DNA of 64,000 nt from contig NZ_AP025017.1 in assembly GCF_019974135.1 (NCBI RefSeq), forward strand, positions 1,674,001 through 1,738,000, given 5' to 3'. Positions 1 to 9,362 of this stretch are shown piece after piece (the first letter of the stretch is position 1; every line of letters begins with the position of its first letter). The notes beneath the pieces are model-generated. The model worked only from the letters and a program-made list of their open reading frames with translations. It was not told the DNA's origin and made no database searches. Both the position numbers and the translations under genes were made by a program. The stretch is from Actinomyces capricornis. Its GTDB lineage: Bacteria; Actinomycetota; Actinomycetes; Actinomycetales; Actinomycetaceae.

Positions 1-1527
1 ACCTTCCGCGGCTTCCTGGCCGCCTACGAGGAGGGCCGGGATGCCGAGCGCTACCAGGAGGATGCCGGAGCCGCCCCCAAGGACAGCAAGGACGTGCGCC
101 TGCCCTCGATGATCGCGGGCCAGGAGCTCTCGCCGATGGGCGTGGAGGCCAGTGGGCACCAGACCACCCCGCCGCCGCGCTACACCGAGGCCTCCCTGGT
201 CAAGGCCCTGGAGGAGAGGGAGATCGGCCGCCCCTCGACCTATGCGGCCACGATGTCCACGATCTCGGATCGCGGCTATGTCGAGCACCGGGGCCAGGCC
301 CTGGTGCCCACCTGGCTGGCCTTCGCGGTCACCCGCCTGCTGGAGGAGAACTTCACCGAGCTGGTGGACTACGACTTCACGGCCTCCATGGAGCGCGACC
401 TGGACCGCATCGCTGCCGGCCAGGAGGACCGGGTGAGCTGGCTGACGCGCTTCTACAACGGTGCTCGGGGCGCCGGGGACCAGGGCGCTGAGGATCCGGG
501 GTCGCCGCAGGAGGGCCGGGAGCTGACCGAGCGGGGCCTGCGGGGCCTGGTCGCGGGTCTGGGGGAGATCGACGCCCGGGACATCAACTCCATCCCCATC
601 GGTGAGGGCATCACCCTGCGGGTGGGCCGCTACGGCCCCTACCTGGAGGATGCCGAGGGCAAGCGCGCCAATGTCCCGGCCGATGTCGCCCCTGATGAGC
701 TGGATGTGGCCAAGGCCCGTGAGCTCTTCGCGCGGGCCGCCGACGACGGCCGCGAGCTGGGCCTGGATCCCTCCACCGGGCACATGATCATCGCCAAGGA
801 CGGGCGCTACGGCCCCTACGTCACCGAGGTCCTGCCCCAGCCCGAGGAGGGGGCCGCGCAGCCCGCGCAGGCCGAGGCCGCGGCGACGGGCAAGGGCGGG
901 GCCAAGCGCCGCACGGCCAAGGCGGCGAAGGGCCCCAAGCCCCGCACCGCCAGTCTGCTGAAGTCCATGGACCTGGCCACGGTGAGCCTGGAGCAGGCCC
1001 TGGACCTGCTGAGCCTGCCGCGCGTGATCGGCCAGGACCCGCAGTCCGGTGAGGACATCACCGCCCAGAACGGGCGCTACGGCCCCTACCTGAAGAAGGG
1101 GGCGGACTCGCGCTCCCTGGAGACCGAGGAGCAGATCTTCTCGGTGAGCCTGGAGCAGGCCCTGGAGCTGTTCTCCCAGCCCAAGCGCCGTCGGGCCCAG
1201 TCCACCCGCGGCCCGCTGCGCGAGCTGGGGACGGATCCGGTCACGGGCCGCCCGGTGGTCATCAAGGACGGGCGCTTCGGCCCCTACTTCACCGACGGCC
1301 AGACCAATGTGACCCTGCGCCGGGACGATGACCCGGCCACGGTGACCCCCGAGCGCGCCTATGAGCTGCTGGCGGAGAAGCGCGCCAAGGGCCCGGCCAA
1401 GAAGCGCACCACCCGCAAGACCACGGCGAAGAAGGCCGCCGCGAAGAAGACGACCAGGACGGCGGCCAAGGCCTCGACGAGTACCTCCACCGCTGGGTCC
1501 GGTGGCGCGGGCGGGGACGGCGAGTAG
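1..1527 (+). CDS. topA: DNA topoisomerase I, C-terminal part (5' truncated by window edge)
   Basis: The reading frame is open from base 1, so about 508 C-terminal residues are visible. Type IA topoisomerase I relaxes negative supercoils through a covalent 5'-phosphotyrosine; the Toprim domain and active-site Tyr lie upstream of the window. Visible are the GRPSTYA segment near residue 76 of the visible part, and four Topo_C-type repeats built around GRYGPY or GRFGPY near residues 209, 268, 358 and 424. A Lys/Ala/Thr-rich basic tail (about residues 459-494) follows, typical of actinobacterial TopA and thought to bind DNA. Identification is firm; only the missing N-terminus is unknown. Confidence 0.96.
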   Translation, partial: TFRGFLAAYEEGRDAERYQEDAGAAPKDSKDVRLPSMIAGQELSPMGVEASGHQTTPPPRYTEASLVKALEEREIGRPSTYAATMSTISDRGYVEHRGQALVPTWLAFAVTRLLEENFTELVDYDFTASMERDLDRIAAGQEDRVSWLTRFYNGARGAGDQGAEDPGSPQEGRELTERGLRGLVAGLGEIDARDINSIPIGEGITLRVGRYGPYLEDAEGKRANVPADVAPDELDVAKARELFARAADDGRELGLDPSTGHMIIAKDGRYGPYVTEVLPQPEEGAAQPAQAEAAATGKGGAKRRTAKAAKGPKPRTASLLKSMDLATVSLEQALDLLSLPRVIGQDPQSGEDITAQNGRYGPYLKKGADSRSLETEEQIFSVSLEQALELFSQPKRRRAQSTRGPLRELGTDPVTGRPVVIKDGRFGPYFTDGQTNVTLRRDDDPATVTPERAYELLAEKRAKGPAKKRTTRKTTAKKAAAKKTTRTAAKASTSTSTAGSGGAGGDGE

Positions 1528-1647
1528 GCCGGTGCCGGAGGGCCCCGGCCGATGGGCCGGTGACTGTCCGGCGTCAGTGGCGGGCGGTGATCGTCCCAGG
1601 TGGGGGCGGTCGCAGGGCTGCGATGATCCGGCGACGCCCCGGCGATA

Positions 1648-1676
1648 TCGACGTCGTATTGTATGCTCTGTACAAT
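1648..1676 (+). promoter_or_regulatory. Promoter with overlapping operator-like dyad upstream of the first DUF3060 lipoprotein
   Basis: A -35-like TCGACG (1648-1653) and a -10-like TACAAT (1671-1676) are 17 bp apart. The -10 is one arm of a perfect inverted repeat, ATTGTA-7-TACAAT (1658-1676), so a bound dimer would block RNA polymerase. The likely transcript is lipoprotein, response regulator, kinase and OmpA-like lipoprotein. Which protein binds is unknown. Confidence 0.5.
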
Positions 1677-1706
1677 TTCCCTGCACCGCTCCGAAAGGAG
1701 ATCCCT

Positions 1707-2180
1707 ATGGGTCCTATGACGTCTCGGCGTGCCGCGCTTCTGCTGCCCCTGGCCCTATCCGCCGCCCTGAGCTCCTGCTCCCTGAACCTGGGCTCTGGAG
1801 GCTCTGGAGGCTCTGGTGGGGCGCAGGCCGGGGCCGCGTCCGAGGACGCCGCCCCCGGTATCACCGATCCCGCCTGGAGGGAGATCCTCGACACGGGGGA
1901 GCAGCAGGAGGTCTCGGGCGCCTACACCGTTGCCAGCTCCGACCAGGTCCTCAACCTCACGGGCGAGCTCGATGTCCTGGCGGTCCAGGGCTCGCAGATC
2001 TCCATTGCCGCCGAGAGCGTCGGGTCGATCACGGTCCAGGGCTCTGATGTCGTCGTCTATGCCCGATCGGCGGAGACGATCCAGGTGATGGGCTCGCGGG
2101 TCGCGGTCCACTACCTGGAGGGTTCCCCGGTGGTGGTGGATCTCGGCTCGGATAACACTATCGACAAGCTCGAGCAGTGA
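1707..2180 (+). CDS. DUF3060-type lipoprotein
   Basis: The 157-residue product starts at the ATG preceded by GAAAGGAG. An ATG at 1560 in the same frame was not used because it has no ribosome site and would bury the signal peptide. A short signal sequence ends in the lipobox LSSC (Cys about residue 24), followed by a Gly/Ser-rich linker. The rest is a run of short beta-strand repeats with alternating Val/Ile and Ser/Gly, such as LDVLAVQGSQISI, as in the DUF3060 family of actinobacterial envelope proteins. The function of that family is not established. The gene sits 7 bp before a response regulator, so it may be a sensor accessory or target (inference). Confidence 0.75.
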   Translation: MGPMTSRRAALLLPLALSAALSSCSLNLGSGGSGGSGGAQAGAASEDAAPGITDPAWREILDTGEQQEVSGAYTVASSDQVLNLTGELDVLAVQGSQISIAAESVGSITVQGSDVVVYARSAETIQVMGSRVAVHYLEGSPVVVDLGSDNTIDKLEQ

Positions 2181-2187
2181 GCCGCCC

Positions 2188-2912
2188 GTGAGCCAGATGC
2201 CAACCGCTGGGACGCCTGCCACGGTCCTGCTCGTCGACGACGAGGCCCCCATCCGCCGATCCCTGGGCCCCTACCTGGAGCGCAGCGGCTACCGGGTGAT
2301 GCTCGCCTCCGACGGGGCTGAGGCCTTGGACCTCCTGGGCGCCTATGAGATCGACATCGTCGTCTCCGACGTCCTCATGCCCCGCATGGATGGGCGCGAG
2401 CTGGTGCGCCGGGTGCGCGGGACCGGGGCCTGGACGCCGATCATCCTGCTCACCCAGGTCGATGCCTCCTATGAGCGGGTCTCGGCCCTCGACGATGGGG
2501 CCGACGACTACCTGTCCAAGCCCTTCGACCCCGCCGAGCTGGCCTCGCGGATCCGCGCGGTGCTGCGCCGCACCCGGGGATCCGTCCAGCCCCTGACCTC
2601 GGCCCCGCGCCTGAGTGCGGGGGAGCTGGTGCTGGACCGGGCCTCGCGGCGCGTGACCCTGGGCGGCAGGGAGCTGGCGCTGACGCCCAAGGCGACCATG
2701 CTCCTGGACTACCTCATGAGCCACCCCGGTGAGCTGCACTCCCGCGAGTCGCTGCTGGCCTCCCTGTGGGGCATCGACTTCGCGACCTCCACGCGGGCGG
2801 TGGATCACCGCATCCGCGAGATCCGCCAGGCCCTGGGCGACGACGCCTCTCAGCCCACCTATATCGAGACGGTGCCCAGCGTGGGCTACCGCTTCCGGGC
2901 GGGGGTCCATAC

Positions 2913-2916
<4 letters not shown>
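2188..2916 (+). CDS. OmpR/PhoB-family response regulator
   Basis: The product has 242 residues from a GTG start; an in-frame ATG at 2197 is an alternative. An N-terminal receiver domain carries the acidic pair (VDDE), the phosphoacceptor Asp61 in VVSDVLMP, a Thr in LLTQ and the conserved Lys in LSKPF. A C-terminal winged-helix Trans_reg_C domain follows (about residues 145-238). The stop overlaps the start of the kinase at 2913 by 4 bp, so the two form a cognate pair. It probably regulates its own operon and the nearby lipoprotein genes, judged only from position. It is not assigned to a named system. Confidence 0.93.
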
Positions 2917-4301
<1,385 letters not shown>

Positions 4302-4311
4302 TCTTGCCGTT

Positions 4312-5571
4312 ATGACGCACATGATCCCCCAGCGGCGCTCCCTAGCCCTCCTCTGCGCCGCGGCCACCGCCCTGTCCCTGTCCTCCTGCGCCCTGAGCCT
4401 CGGGGGATCGTCACAGGGCGGGGCCGCCCCCTCTCAGCAGGCCATCGAGACCACCTCCAGTACCGACGCTGGGACCTCGGCCCCCGCCGCCGCGCCGTCG
4501 GCCTCGGCTGCCGCGACCGCAACGGCCTCCGGTCCGACGGTGCCCGGCTACGCCGTCGGCGAGATGCCCCCGGTCCCCCTGTTCGCCCTGCCGGACATCA
4601 GCGTGCTCACCGACTCCGGGAGCGCCTTCACCCCGGACCTCACCCGCTCCATCGCCTCGGTGCCGGGCATCACCGTCAGCGCCGCCCGCTGCGACCAGCC
4701 GGGTGTGCTGGCCTCCAGCACCACGGTCCTGGGCGACGGCGCCATCGCCCACTCCTCGGATAGCGGCTCGGTGACCAATCACGGCGACGGCTCGGGCACC
4801 TACTCCGACGGGCAGGTCTCCATCACCAACCACGGTGACGGCTCGGGCACCTACACCAACGGCCAGGTCTCGATGACGGTGCACGGTGACGGCTCGGGCA
4901 CCTACTCCGATGGGACCCTGTCGGTGACGGTCCACGGCGATGGCTCGGGGACCTACTCCAACTCCCTGACGGGGGAGTCGATCACCATCCACGGCGACGG
5001 CTCGGGCACCTACAGTGCCGGGCAGGTCTCCATCACCAACCACGGTGACGGCTCGGGGGTCTACAACGACGGCACGATCTCCATCGTCAACTACGGTGAC
5101 GGCTCCGGCCTGGTCAACACCGAGGAGGTGGCGATGAAGCCCCTGGCCAAGGTCGGCAGCATCGGGGACTTCCCCTCGATCGACGCCGTCAAGCCCGTGA
5201 CCTCCTGCGGCACCGTCATCACCCTGGAGGACGGGGTGCTCTTCGACTTCGGCTCCTCCCAGGTGCGCCCCGAGGCCTCGGCGACCCTGGGCAACCTGGC
5301 CACCGTGCTGACGGACTCCGGCGCCCCCAGCGTCCAGATCCACGGGCACACCGACTCGGTCTCCGACGACGCCTTCAACCAGACCCTGTCAGAGGATCGC
5401 GCCCGGGCGGTGATGACGGCGCTCCAGGGCCAGGGGGTGACCGCCTCCATGGAGGCCACCGGCTACGGCGAGACCCGCCCCGTGGCCGCCAATGAGAACC
5501 CCGACGGCTCGGACAACCCGGCCGGCCGCCAGCTCAACCGTCGGGTGGAGATCTTCATCCCCGCCTTCTGA
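4312..5571 (+). CDS. OmpA-like lipoprotein with tandem HGDGSGTY repeats
   Basis: The 419-residue product starts at ATG 4312; ATG 4321 is also possible, as neither has a clear ribosome site. It begins 10 bp after the kinase. A signal peptide ends in the lipobox LSSC, followed by a Ser/Thr/Ala-rich linker. About residues 153-268 hold seven repeats of roughly 17 residues around HGDGSGTY, which probably form a stacked beta structure. The C-terminus is an OmpA/MotB-type peptidoglycan-binding domain with HGHTDSV, LSEDRARAV and LNRRVEI. The protein could tether the membrane to peptidoglycan while displaying the repeat region. OmpA domains are usual on Gram-negative outer-membrane proteins, so this lipid-anchored form in an actinobacterium is notable. 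Confidence 0.85.
   Translation: MTHMIPQRRSLALLCAAATALSLSSCALSLGGSSQGGAAPSQQAIETTSSTDAGTSAPAAAPSASAAATATASGPTVPGYAVGEMPPVPLFALPDISVLTDSGSAFTPDLTRSIASVPGITVSAARCDQPGVLASSTTVLGDGAIAHSSDSGSVTNHGDGSGTYSDGQVSITNHGDGSGTYTNGQVSMTVHGDGSGTYSDGTLSVTVHGDGSGTYSNSLTGESITIHGDGSGTYSAGQVSITNHGDGSGVYNDGTISIVNYGDGSGLVNTEEVAMKPLAKVGSIGDFPSIDAVKPVTSCGTVITLEDGVLFDFGSSQVRPEASATLGNLATVLTDSGAPSVQIHGHTDSVSDDAFNQTLSEDRARAVMTALQGQGVTASMEATGYGETRPVAANENPDGSDNPAGRQLNRRVEIFIPAF
4771..5121 (+). repeat. In-frame tandem repeats encoding about seven HGDGSGTY units
   Basis: Repeats of 48-57 bp share a core reading CACGGYGAYGGCTCGGG. They are coding, differ at third positions and have no spacers, so this is a protein repeat tract, not CRISPR. 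Copy number could vary by recombination without breaking the frame. Confidence 0.85.
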
Positions 5572-5589
5572 GCCGCTGGCGCGGAGGGG

Positions 5590-5616
5590 CCGGAGCGGGC
5601 CCTTCCGCTCCTCCGG
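5590..5616 (+). terminator. Hairpin after the OmpA-like lipoprotein gene
   Basis: CCGGAGCGG and CCGCTCCTCCGG form a stem with a 6-base loop, starting 18 bp after the stop. There is no T-run. The hairpin separates the first four genes of the locus from the two later lipoprotein genes. Confidence 0.5.
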
Positions 5617-5778
5617 TCCTGGCGCCCGCGCTGGCATCCGGCGCCGGCACCGCGCCCTGGAGCCGTCCCGCCCCAGCACCCCGCCTCATCCCGATCACCC
5701 GCGCGATTCCTCGCGCTCCTGCGCGCCACCTTCCTACCCCTTCGCACCTCACTACCACTTTCGTCCAGGAGTACCACC

Positions 5779-6468
5779 ATGAGCATGTCCACCCGCCGCT
5801 GCCTGACCGTCGTCGCCGCTACTGCACTGTCCCTGAGCCTGGGGACGAGCCTGGGCGCCTGCGCCATCAGCCTGGGCGACTCCGGGGGATCCTCGGAGTC
5901 CGCGCAGCGCTCGGACTCGGCGACCGCCGCGCAGAGTGCGCCCGCGAGTACGTTGGAGGCTCCGGGCACCGAGATGCAGTCCCCGCAGGCCGCCCCCTCG
6001 GGCGCCCCCGCATCCCCGGAGCAGGGGAAGGCCACCCCGGGTGGCGGCGAATCCGCGCAGCCCGGCGGCGCGGGCAGTGCGGAGGGCAGTGCGGGGGCCG
6101 CGCCGGCCTCGGGGGACCGTCCCGGTGCCGCGGCGAGGATCACCGACTCCGACTGGCTCAGCTTCGAGGGCAGCGTGGACAAGACCGTGCGCTCCACGGG
6201 GGCCGTGCTCCTGGACAAGGAGTACGACGACGTCCGCATCGACGGGGATGTGGCGACACTGACCATCACTGCGGACAGCGTGGAGGTCGTGGCCGACTAC
6301 GTCGACACCCTGGTGATCAAGGGCGCGTATGTCGACGTCTACGTCCGCGACGTCAACCGGGTCATCATCCACGGGGACAGCAATGAGGTCGTCTGGGCCG
6401 GCAATACCCCGATCGTCGAGGACTTCGGCTCCTACAACGACACCGGCCTCCAGGGCGCCCGGGACTGA
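5779..6468 (+). CDS. DUF3060-type lipoprotein
   Basis: The product has 229 residues. AGGAG lies 8 bp before the ATG. The signal peptide ends in a lipobox around LGAC, followed by a long disordered linker rich in Ser, Ala, Gly and Pro (to about residue 118). The C-terminal beta-repeat region, including DVATLTITADSVEVV and DVNRVIIHGDSNEV, is clearly related to the product of 6606-7253 and more distantly to that of 1707-2180. Function is unknown. The three paralogs are probably anchored in the outer leaflet of the membrane and exposed in the wall. The gene is likely expressed separately from the upstream operon because 207 bp and a hairpin intervene. Confidence 0.78.
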   Translation: MSMSTRRCLTVVAATALSLSLGTSLGACAISLGDSGGSSESAQRSDSATAAQSAPASTLEAPGTEMQSPQAAPSGAPASPEQGKATPGGGESAQPGGAGSAEGSAGAAPASGDRPGAAARITDSDWLSFEGSVDKTVRSTGAVLLDKEYDDVRIDGDVATLTITADSVEVVADYVDTLVIKGAYVDVYVRDVNRVIIHGDSNEVVWAGNTPIVEDFGSYNDTGLQGARD

Positions 6469-6605
6469 GCGCCCGGTGGGCGCCACCCCCAGGGGGCGCA
6501 TGCCGGATCAGGGCGAGATGCCCACCGGATTGCGCATCCCTGCCGGCACTGCCCGGCTGGCCAAGACCGCCTCCTCTGATCGCCCGCCTCTCCCTAGGAG
6601 CCCTC

Positions 6606-7253
6606 ATGACCTCGATGACCCGTCGCCTCCCCGCCGTCCTGGCCGCCGCCGTGCTGGCCCTGAGCCTGGGCGCCTGCAGCATCAGCCTCAGTGGCCCGGG
6701 CGGCTCCTCGGGCTCCGCGCAGGCCTCCCAGGGGGCAGAGGCCACCGGGGCCGCGCAGGCCAGCGCCCCCGGGCAGGAGGCATCCGCCGATGCCCAGGGC
6801 GGTGTCGCCGGGGCGCGGTCCTCCCCGTCAGCCAGGGCCGGGGCGGCCGCATCCGGCCCGGCCGGCAGCGCGGAGCGCCCCGGGTCCGCGGCGGCGGCCG
6901 ACAGCGAGCTGTGGCAGCGCCTGAAGGGCACGGCGCTGAGGCACTCGCGCTCCGAGGGCGGTGACATGACCCTCCAGGGCCAGCAGTGCGGCTACATCGA
7001 GGGCGACATCGCCACCCTGACGGTGGCTCAGGACGCCTCCGGGGGTGTCATGGCCGAGCACGTGGAGCACCTGACGGTCAACGGCTCGGGCCTGATCGTC
7101 ATGGTGCAGGACGTCGGCCGGGTGACCATCACGGGCAGTGACGTCGTCGTGGCCTGGGTGGGGAGGACCCCGGTGGTGGAGGACTCCGGCACCGGCAACG
7201 CGACGGTGGCGTTCGACCAGCTCGACGAGGGCCTGTACTGGACCTGCTCCTGA
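6606..7253 (+). CDS. DUF3060-type lipoprotein
   Basis: The product has 215 residues, with AGGAG 6 bp before the ATG. The lipobox is LGAC, followed by a Gly/Ala/Ser/Gln linker and then a beta-repeat domain (DIATLTVAQ, VEHLTVNGSGLIVMV, VGRVTITGSDVVVAW). Unlike its neighbours the mature domain holds Cys at about residues 120 and 214, which could form a disulfide. It is the third DUF3060 paralog here, 137 bp after the previous one, with no strong terminator seen between. The high similarity of signal, linker and domain order argues for local duplication. Confidence 0.78.
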   Translation: MTSMTRRLPAVLAAAVLALSLGACSISLSGPGGSSGSAQASQGAEATGAAQASAPGQEASADAQGGVAGARSSPSARAGAAASGPAGSAERPGSAAAADSELWQRLKGTALRHSRSEGGDMTLQGQQCGYIEGDIATLTVAQDASGGVMAEHVEHLTVNGSGLIVMVQDVGRVTITGSDVVVAWVGRTPVVEDSGTGNATVAFDQLDEGLYWTCS

Positions 7254-7279
7254 GCCCGGCGGCCGGGCCGGCTCCCGGG

Positions 7280-7307
7280 CCCAGGCGCCGGGGCCCAGGC
7301 GCCGGGG
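7280..7307. repeat. Two tandem 14-bp GC repeats
   Basis: CCCAGGCGCCGGGG occurs twice head to tail downstream of the third lipoprotein gene. Each unit is partly self-complementary through GGCGCC, so the tract may fold into a terminator-like structure. Confidence 0.6.
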
Positions 7308-7369
7308 CGATTCTCGGGCCGGCGCGCCCCACCCCTGACCACAGGCATCCCTCGCGCATGCCGCAGCAC

Positions 7370-7405
7370 TTGACTCCAGTGCGCACCTACTGTCTATAGT
7401 GTGCA
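7370..7405 (+). promoter_or_regulatory. Promoter and operator of the YtrA-type regulator operon
   Basis: A -35-like TTGACT (7370-7375) is followed by a -10 at TATAGT (7395-7400) or TCTATA (7393-7398, 17-bp spacer). An imperfect inverted repeat, TGCGCAC (7380-7386) and GTGTGCA (7399-7405), straddles the -10, which fits autorepression by the GntR protein encoded 19 bp further on. The binding role is inferred. Confidence 0.55.
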
Positions 7406-7423
7406 TGTACGGAAGGAGTCGTC

Positions 7424-7825
7424 ATGCCGCTGACGGTCGTGCTGTCCAATACCGCAGGAGTGCCCATCTATGAGCAGATCGCCCAGCAGGTCAGGGACGC
7501 GATCCTGACCGGCCAGGTGGAGGCCGACGAGATGCTGCCCTCGATCCGGGCCCTGGCCCGTGACCTGCGGGTCAGCGTCATCACCACCACCCGTGCCTAC
7601 TCCGACCTCGTCGCCGACGGCTTCCTGGCCAACGTTCCCGGTAAGGGCTACTTCGTCCTGCCCCGGGACTCCGAGCTGGTGCGTGAGCAGGTGCTGCGCG
7701 AGGTCGAGGAGCACCTCGACCGCGCTGTGGAGCGCGCGCGCCTGGCCCAGCTCGGCGGCGAAGAGCTCCACGACATGCTCGAGACCATCATCACCACCTC
7801 CGCCACCTTCAAGGACAAGCAGTGA
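7424..7825 (+). CDS. GntR-family (YtrA subfamily) transcriptional regulator
   Basis: The 133-residue product has a ribosome site GGAAGGAG before the ATG. An N-terminal winged helix-turn-helix includes IYEQIAQQVRDAI and LPSIRALARDLRVS, then LVADGFLANVPGKGYFV. The short helical C-terminus is too small for a ligand domain, as expected for YtrA-type GntR proteins. Such regulators typically repress an adjacent ABC transporter operon and respond to cell-envelope or antibiotic stress. Here the stop overlaps the ATPase GTG start by 4 bp, so they are co-transcribed. Confidence 0.9.
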   Translation: MPLTVVLSNTAGVPIYEQIAQQVRDAILTGQVEADEMLPSIRALARDLRVSVITTTRAYSDLVADGFLANVPGKGYFVLPRDSELVREQVLREVEEHLDRAVERARLAQLGGEELHDMLETIITTSATFKDKQ

Positions 7826-8649
7826 ATCCCGTCGAGATCTCCCACCTGACGAAGCACTACCCGGGCTTCAGCCTGAGCGACGTCACCTTCTCCGTCCCCG
7901 CCGGCTACGTCACGGGCTTCGTCGGGGCCAACGGCTCGGGGAAGACCACCACCATCAAGGCCGCCCTGGGCATGATCCACCCTGATGCCGGCTCGGCCAC
8001 CACCCTGGGCCATGAGCGCATCGGCGTCGTCTTCGATGCCCCGCCCTACAACCCCGAGTGGCGCCTGAAGGATCTGGGTCGGGGCATCGGGCGCTTCTAC
8101 CCCTCCTGGTCCCAGGAGCGCTACGACTGCGAGCTCCAGGCCGCGGGGCTGGCCCCCACCAGGAAGGTCAAGGAGCTCAGCCGGGGCATGGGCATGCGCC
8201 TGCAGATGGCGGTGGCCCTGGCCCATGATCCCGAGCTGCTCATCCTCGATGAGCCCACTGGTGGCCTGGACCCCCTGGCCCGTGCCGAGATGGTGGACAT
8301 GCTGGCCCAGTTCATGGTGGAGGAGGGCCGCACCATCCTGTTCTCCACCCACATCACCTCCGACCTCGATCGGCTGGCCGACTATCTGGTCATCCTCAGC
8401 CGGGGCAGGGTCGTGGCCAATGGCACCGCCGAGGAGATCATCGGCTCCTTCCGGCTCGTGCGCGGCACTCCCGAGCACCTGACCGACGCCGTGCGCGAGG
8501 CCAGCCTCGGGCTGCGCAGCTCCCAGCTGGGCTGGGAGGCCATGATGCCGGCGGACGTCGCCGAGGCCCTGGCCGACCGCATCGTCGTCGAGGCCCCCAC
8601 CATCGAGGACCTCGCCGTGCACATCGCCAAGGAGGCGGGCCGTGAATGA
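7822..8649 (+). CDS. ABC transporter ATP-binding protein
   Basis: The 275-residue product starts at a GTG overlapping the regulator stop. It has Walker A (GANGSGKTTT), an ABC signature degenerated to LSRGMGMRL, Walker B (LLILDEPTGGLDP) and the H-loop (STH). It resembles YtrB/BcrA-type ATPases that pair with ABC-2 permeases. The coding end overlaps the next membrane gene by 8 bp. Substrate is unknown; the YtrA-type context suggests a drug or peptide efflux or envelope-stress role. Confidence 0.9.
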   Translation: MNPVEISHLTKHYPGFSLSDVTFSVPAGYVTGFVGANGSGKTTTIKAALGMIHPDAGSATTLGHERIGVVFDAPPYNPEWRLKDLGRGIGRFYPSWSQERYDCELQAAGLAPTRKVKELSRGMGMRLQMAVALAHDPELLILDEPTGGLDPLARAEMVDMLAQFMVEEGRTILFSTHITSDLDRLADYLVILSRGRVVANGTAEEIIGSFRLVRGTPEHLTDAVREASLGLRSSQLGWEAMMPADVAEALADRIVVEAPTIEDLAVHIAKEAGRE

Positions 8650-9319
8650 CGTCATGCTCGCGCATGTGCGTGAGCACCCCGGGGTCGGCAGCGGTGCGAT
8701 AGCACCTGCCAGAGTCGGGGTGCTGCTGCGGCTCGACCTCATCGTGCTGCGCCATCGCGGTCTGCTGCTCCTCCTGCTGCCGCTGCCGCTCGCGCTGCTC
8801 ATCGCCATGGATGCACTGGTCGACCGTCTGCAGGCGATGGTGATGGCGGGCATCGTCCTGGGGGTGTGCGCCCAGTACTCCCAGGGCGCAGCCGAGGCCG
8901 CTCACCGCATGGATCGCCTCTACGGCGCGCTGCCGCTGCGGCGCAGCGAGTTGGTCGGCGCCCGCTGGATCGAGGGGCTCGTACTGGTGCTCCTGTCCGG
9001 CCTGGCCTGCGTGCCGGTGGCCGCCCTCACCGGTGACTGGGGCGGCCTCGTGGCCGGCCTGGTCGTCATCTGCCTGTCCGTGGCCCTCGGACTGCCGCTG
9101 TTCCTGTGCCTGGCCCCGGAGCGGGCCCTGTGGGTGTGGGGCCTGTGCCTGGGGGTGGGGGCTGGTGCCCTCTACGGCGGCACTCTGCTACTGGCCGGAC
9201 CCGTGACCCAGGCGCTGCGCGAACCGGCGCCCGTGGTACTGGCAGCCATGACCTGCATAGCCCTCCTGGGCGCCTCCCTGGCGGTGAGCCTGCGCTGGTA
9301 CGGGCGCCAGGACCATTGA
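8642..9319 (+). CDS. ABC-2-type membrane protein of the YtrA-type operon
   Basis: The 225-residue product starts at a GTG inside the end of the ATPase gene. About six hydrophobic segments are visible, for example from GLLLLLLPLPLALLIAM and GLACVPVAALTGDWGGLVAGL. The segment YGALPLRRSELVGARWIEG recalls the YGALPVTRTEV segment of the two following proteins, so all three are distantly related permease components. It probably forms the channel with the ATPase at 7822. Confidence 0.75.
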   Translation: MNDVMLAHVREHPGVGSGAIAPARVGVLLRLDLIVLRHRGLLLLLLPLPLALLIAMDALVDRLQAMVMAGIVLGVCAQYSQGAAEAAHRMDRLYGALPLRRSELVGARWIEGLVLVLLSGLACVPVAALTGDWGGLVAGLVVICLSVALGLPLFLCLAPERALWVWGLCLGVGAGALYGGTLLLAGPVTQALREPAPVVLAAMTCIALLGASLAVSLRWYGRQDH

Positions 9320-9362
9320 GGCCCTGCCGAGGAAGAAGCAAGAAGAAGTGAGGAGACCGATC

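Noticed and set aside
4771..5121. CRISPR-like direct repeats
   Set aside because: The repeats are in frame, contiguous and encode HGDGSGTY; there are no spacers or cas genes.
7254..7369. A mobile element between the lipoprotein and YtrA genes
   Set aside because: Only GC-rich short repeats are present; no transposase or flanking duplication.
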